From: Alphaproteobacteria bacterium
GTDB taxonomy: Bacteria > Pseudomonadota > Alphaproteobacteria > SMXP01
NCBI GenBank assembly: GCA_021774995.1
Contig: JAJFIM010000282.1
Coordinates: 1 to 31,457, forward strand
Direction: 5' to 3'
Length of the DNA stretch: 31,457 bases
Below, piece by piece: positions 31,019-31,457 of this stretch. The position numbers were made by a program, and so were the translations under genes. The notes under the pieces were generated by a model, which had not been told where the DNA came from, made no database searches, and saw nothing but the letters and a program-made list of their open reading frames with translations. The first letter of the stretch is position 1. Each line of letters begins with the position of its first letter.

Positions 31019-31072
31019 CCCCTCAAAGGTCGTATATACGCCTTCGTATCCAGAATTTTTCAAAAGCTTTTA
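31019..31072. other. Probable right prophage attachment junction
   Basis: Homology to the recombinase cassette ends near 31019-31050 and traT-like coding begins near 31062-31072. Within the interval are the perfect palindromes CGTATATACG (31031-31040, flanked by AAGG/CCTT) and AAAAGCTTTT (31062-31071). Serine integrases use att sites with inverted-repeat arms. The exact crossover cannot be set without the other prophage end. Confidence 0.5.
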
Positions 31073-31457
31073 CACAATTACAGATAATCCTGACGATGCA
31101 CAATACCTTATGAATATTTTCGTCTTGAACCTTGAGAAAACCACCCCGGAAGAGGCAAATTCTAAGCTATCACAAGGATTCATTGGCGGCGCAGGTGGAG
31201 CAGCAGCAGGTGCTGTCATGGGTGGTACGACAGGGGCTATAGCCGGAGGTATTGGGGGTGCGCTTGTATCTTCGTTGGCTAATGCAATGGTTAAAGATAT
31301 ATATTACATGTTGGTTGCAGATGTTCAAATTAAAGAAAAAACAGATGCAAATGTTATTCAAAATCAAAATATGCAAACGCAAACATCAGATAAAGGTGGT
31401 CGCTCTCAGCAGGTGAGAGAGATAGTGCATGCTAAAGAATACCGGACTCGCATTGTG
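31062..31457 (+). pseudogene. traT: traT-like gene, 5' part missing (3' side, runs off window)
   Basis: The plus-strand frame from about 31062 reads KSFYTITDNPDDAQYLM, then a glycine/alanine-rich membrane-like segment (GGAGGAAAGAVMGGTTGAIA) followed by VKDIYYMLVADVQIKEKTDANV and EYRTRIV at the edge. This is the order seen in TraT, the outer-membrane lipoprotein of surface exclusion and serum resistance: NPDxAxY, Gly-rich hairpin, then DVxYxMxxDVQIxERT. No signal peptide or lipobox precedes it; upstream is the recombinase cassette on the other strand. The prophage has evidently been inserted into the gene, whose front should lie at the other prophage end. Confidence 0.7.

Noticed and set aside
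31062..31457. tRNA-gene integration site
   Set aside because: No tRNA-like cloverleaf or CCA-proximal sequence is visible at the right edge. The interrupted gene is protein-coding and traT-like.

Overview
This window is most of a tailed-phage (siphovirus-type) prophage in an alphaproteobacterium. The evidence for the host is indirect: the companion-gene trio around the serine recombinase (a DUF2924-like gene, the recombinase and a small HTH-like gene), several phage families I know mainly from alphaproteobacterial prophages (DUF6950-, DUF6441-, DUF6362- and DUF3489-like), and a traT-like host gene at the right edge. I cannot name the genus. Almost all phage genes read leftwards (minus strand). 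The left end of the prophage lies outside the window.

Layout from right to left, which is the direction of transcription. 31.46-31.06 kb: the 3' part of a traT-like outer-membrane lipoprotein gene (plus strand), cut where the prophage begins. 31.02-28.84 kb: the integration cassette. 28.76-26.17 kb: a lower-GC cargo block with a TrmB-type regulator, a small unknown gene and a PutP-like sodium:solute symporter. 25.98-22.72 kb: early genes, namely a 32-residue protein, a sigma-70-like factor, a small protein and a Toprim primase-helicase. 22.72-22.41 kb: a gene-free stretch with eight AGTGGGCA-type repeats. 22.41-20.95 kb: a small protein, a DUF6362-like protein, a palindrome-bearing spacer that could be the cos region, and a Nu1-like small terminase. 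20.95-17.90 kb: an accessory segment with a ParB-methyltransferase fusion, the 3' remnant of a second methyltransferase, and plus-strand genes including two HEPN candidates. 17.78-9.58 kb: large terminase, gpW-like joiner, lambda-type portal, a small protein, S49 protease with a nested scaffold start, cement protein, Mu gpT-like capsid and head-tail connectors. 9.56-8.95 kb: a plus-strand HigBA-type toxin-antitoxin pair. 8.85-0 kb: tail terminator, tube, chaperone-like protein, a HEPN/Toprim moron, tape measure, two paralogous distal-tail proteins, a further tail protein, an NlpC/P60-like tail protein and the first codons of the next gene.

The structural genes form a coherent head-to-tail assembly line: lambda-like terminase, portal and joiner combined with a Mu-like capsid protein. 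It is interrupted at three places (5.0-6.3, 8.9-9.6 and 17.9-21.0 kb) by AT-richer genes of the kinds that act in phage-phage or phage-host conflict: HEPN/Toprim, toxin-antitoxin and HEPN. The most promising unexplored material is this set of morons, the early regulatory DNA (a duplicated 31-bp element flanking the sigma gene and the repeat array beside the primase), and the symporter/TrmB cargo, whose regulator appears to be read from a leaderless, self-repressible promoter. I see no lysis genes, no CI-type repressor, no tRNA and no CRISPR array in the window.
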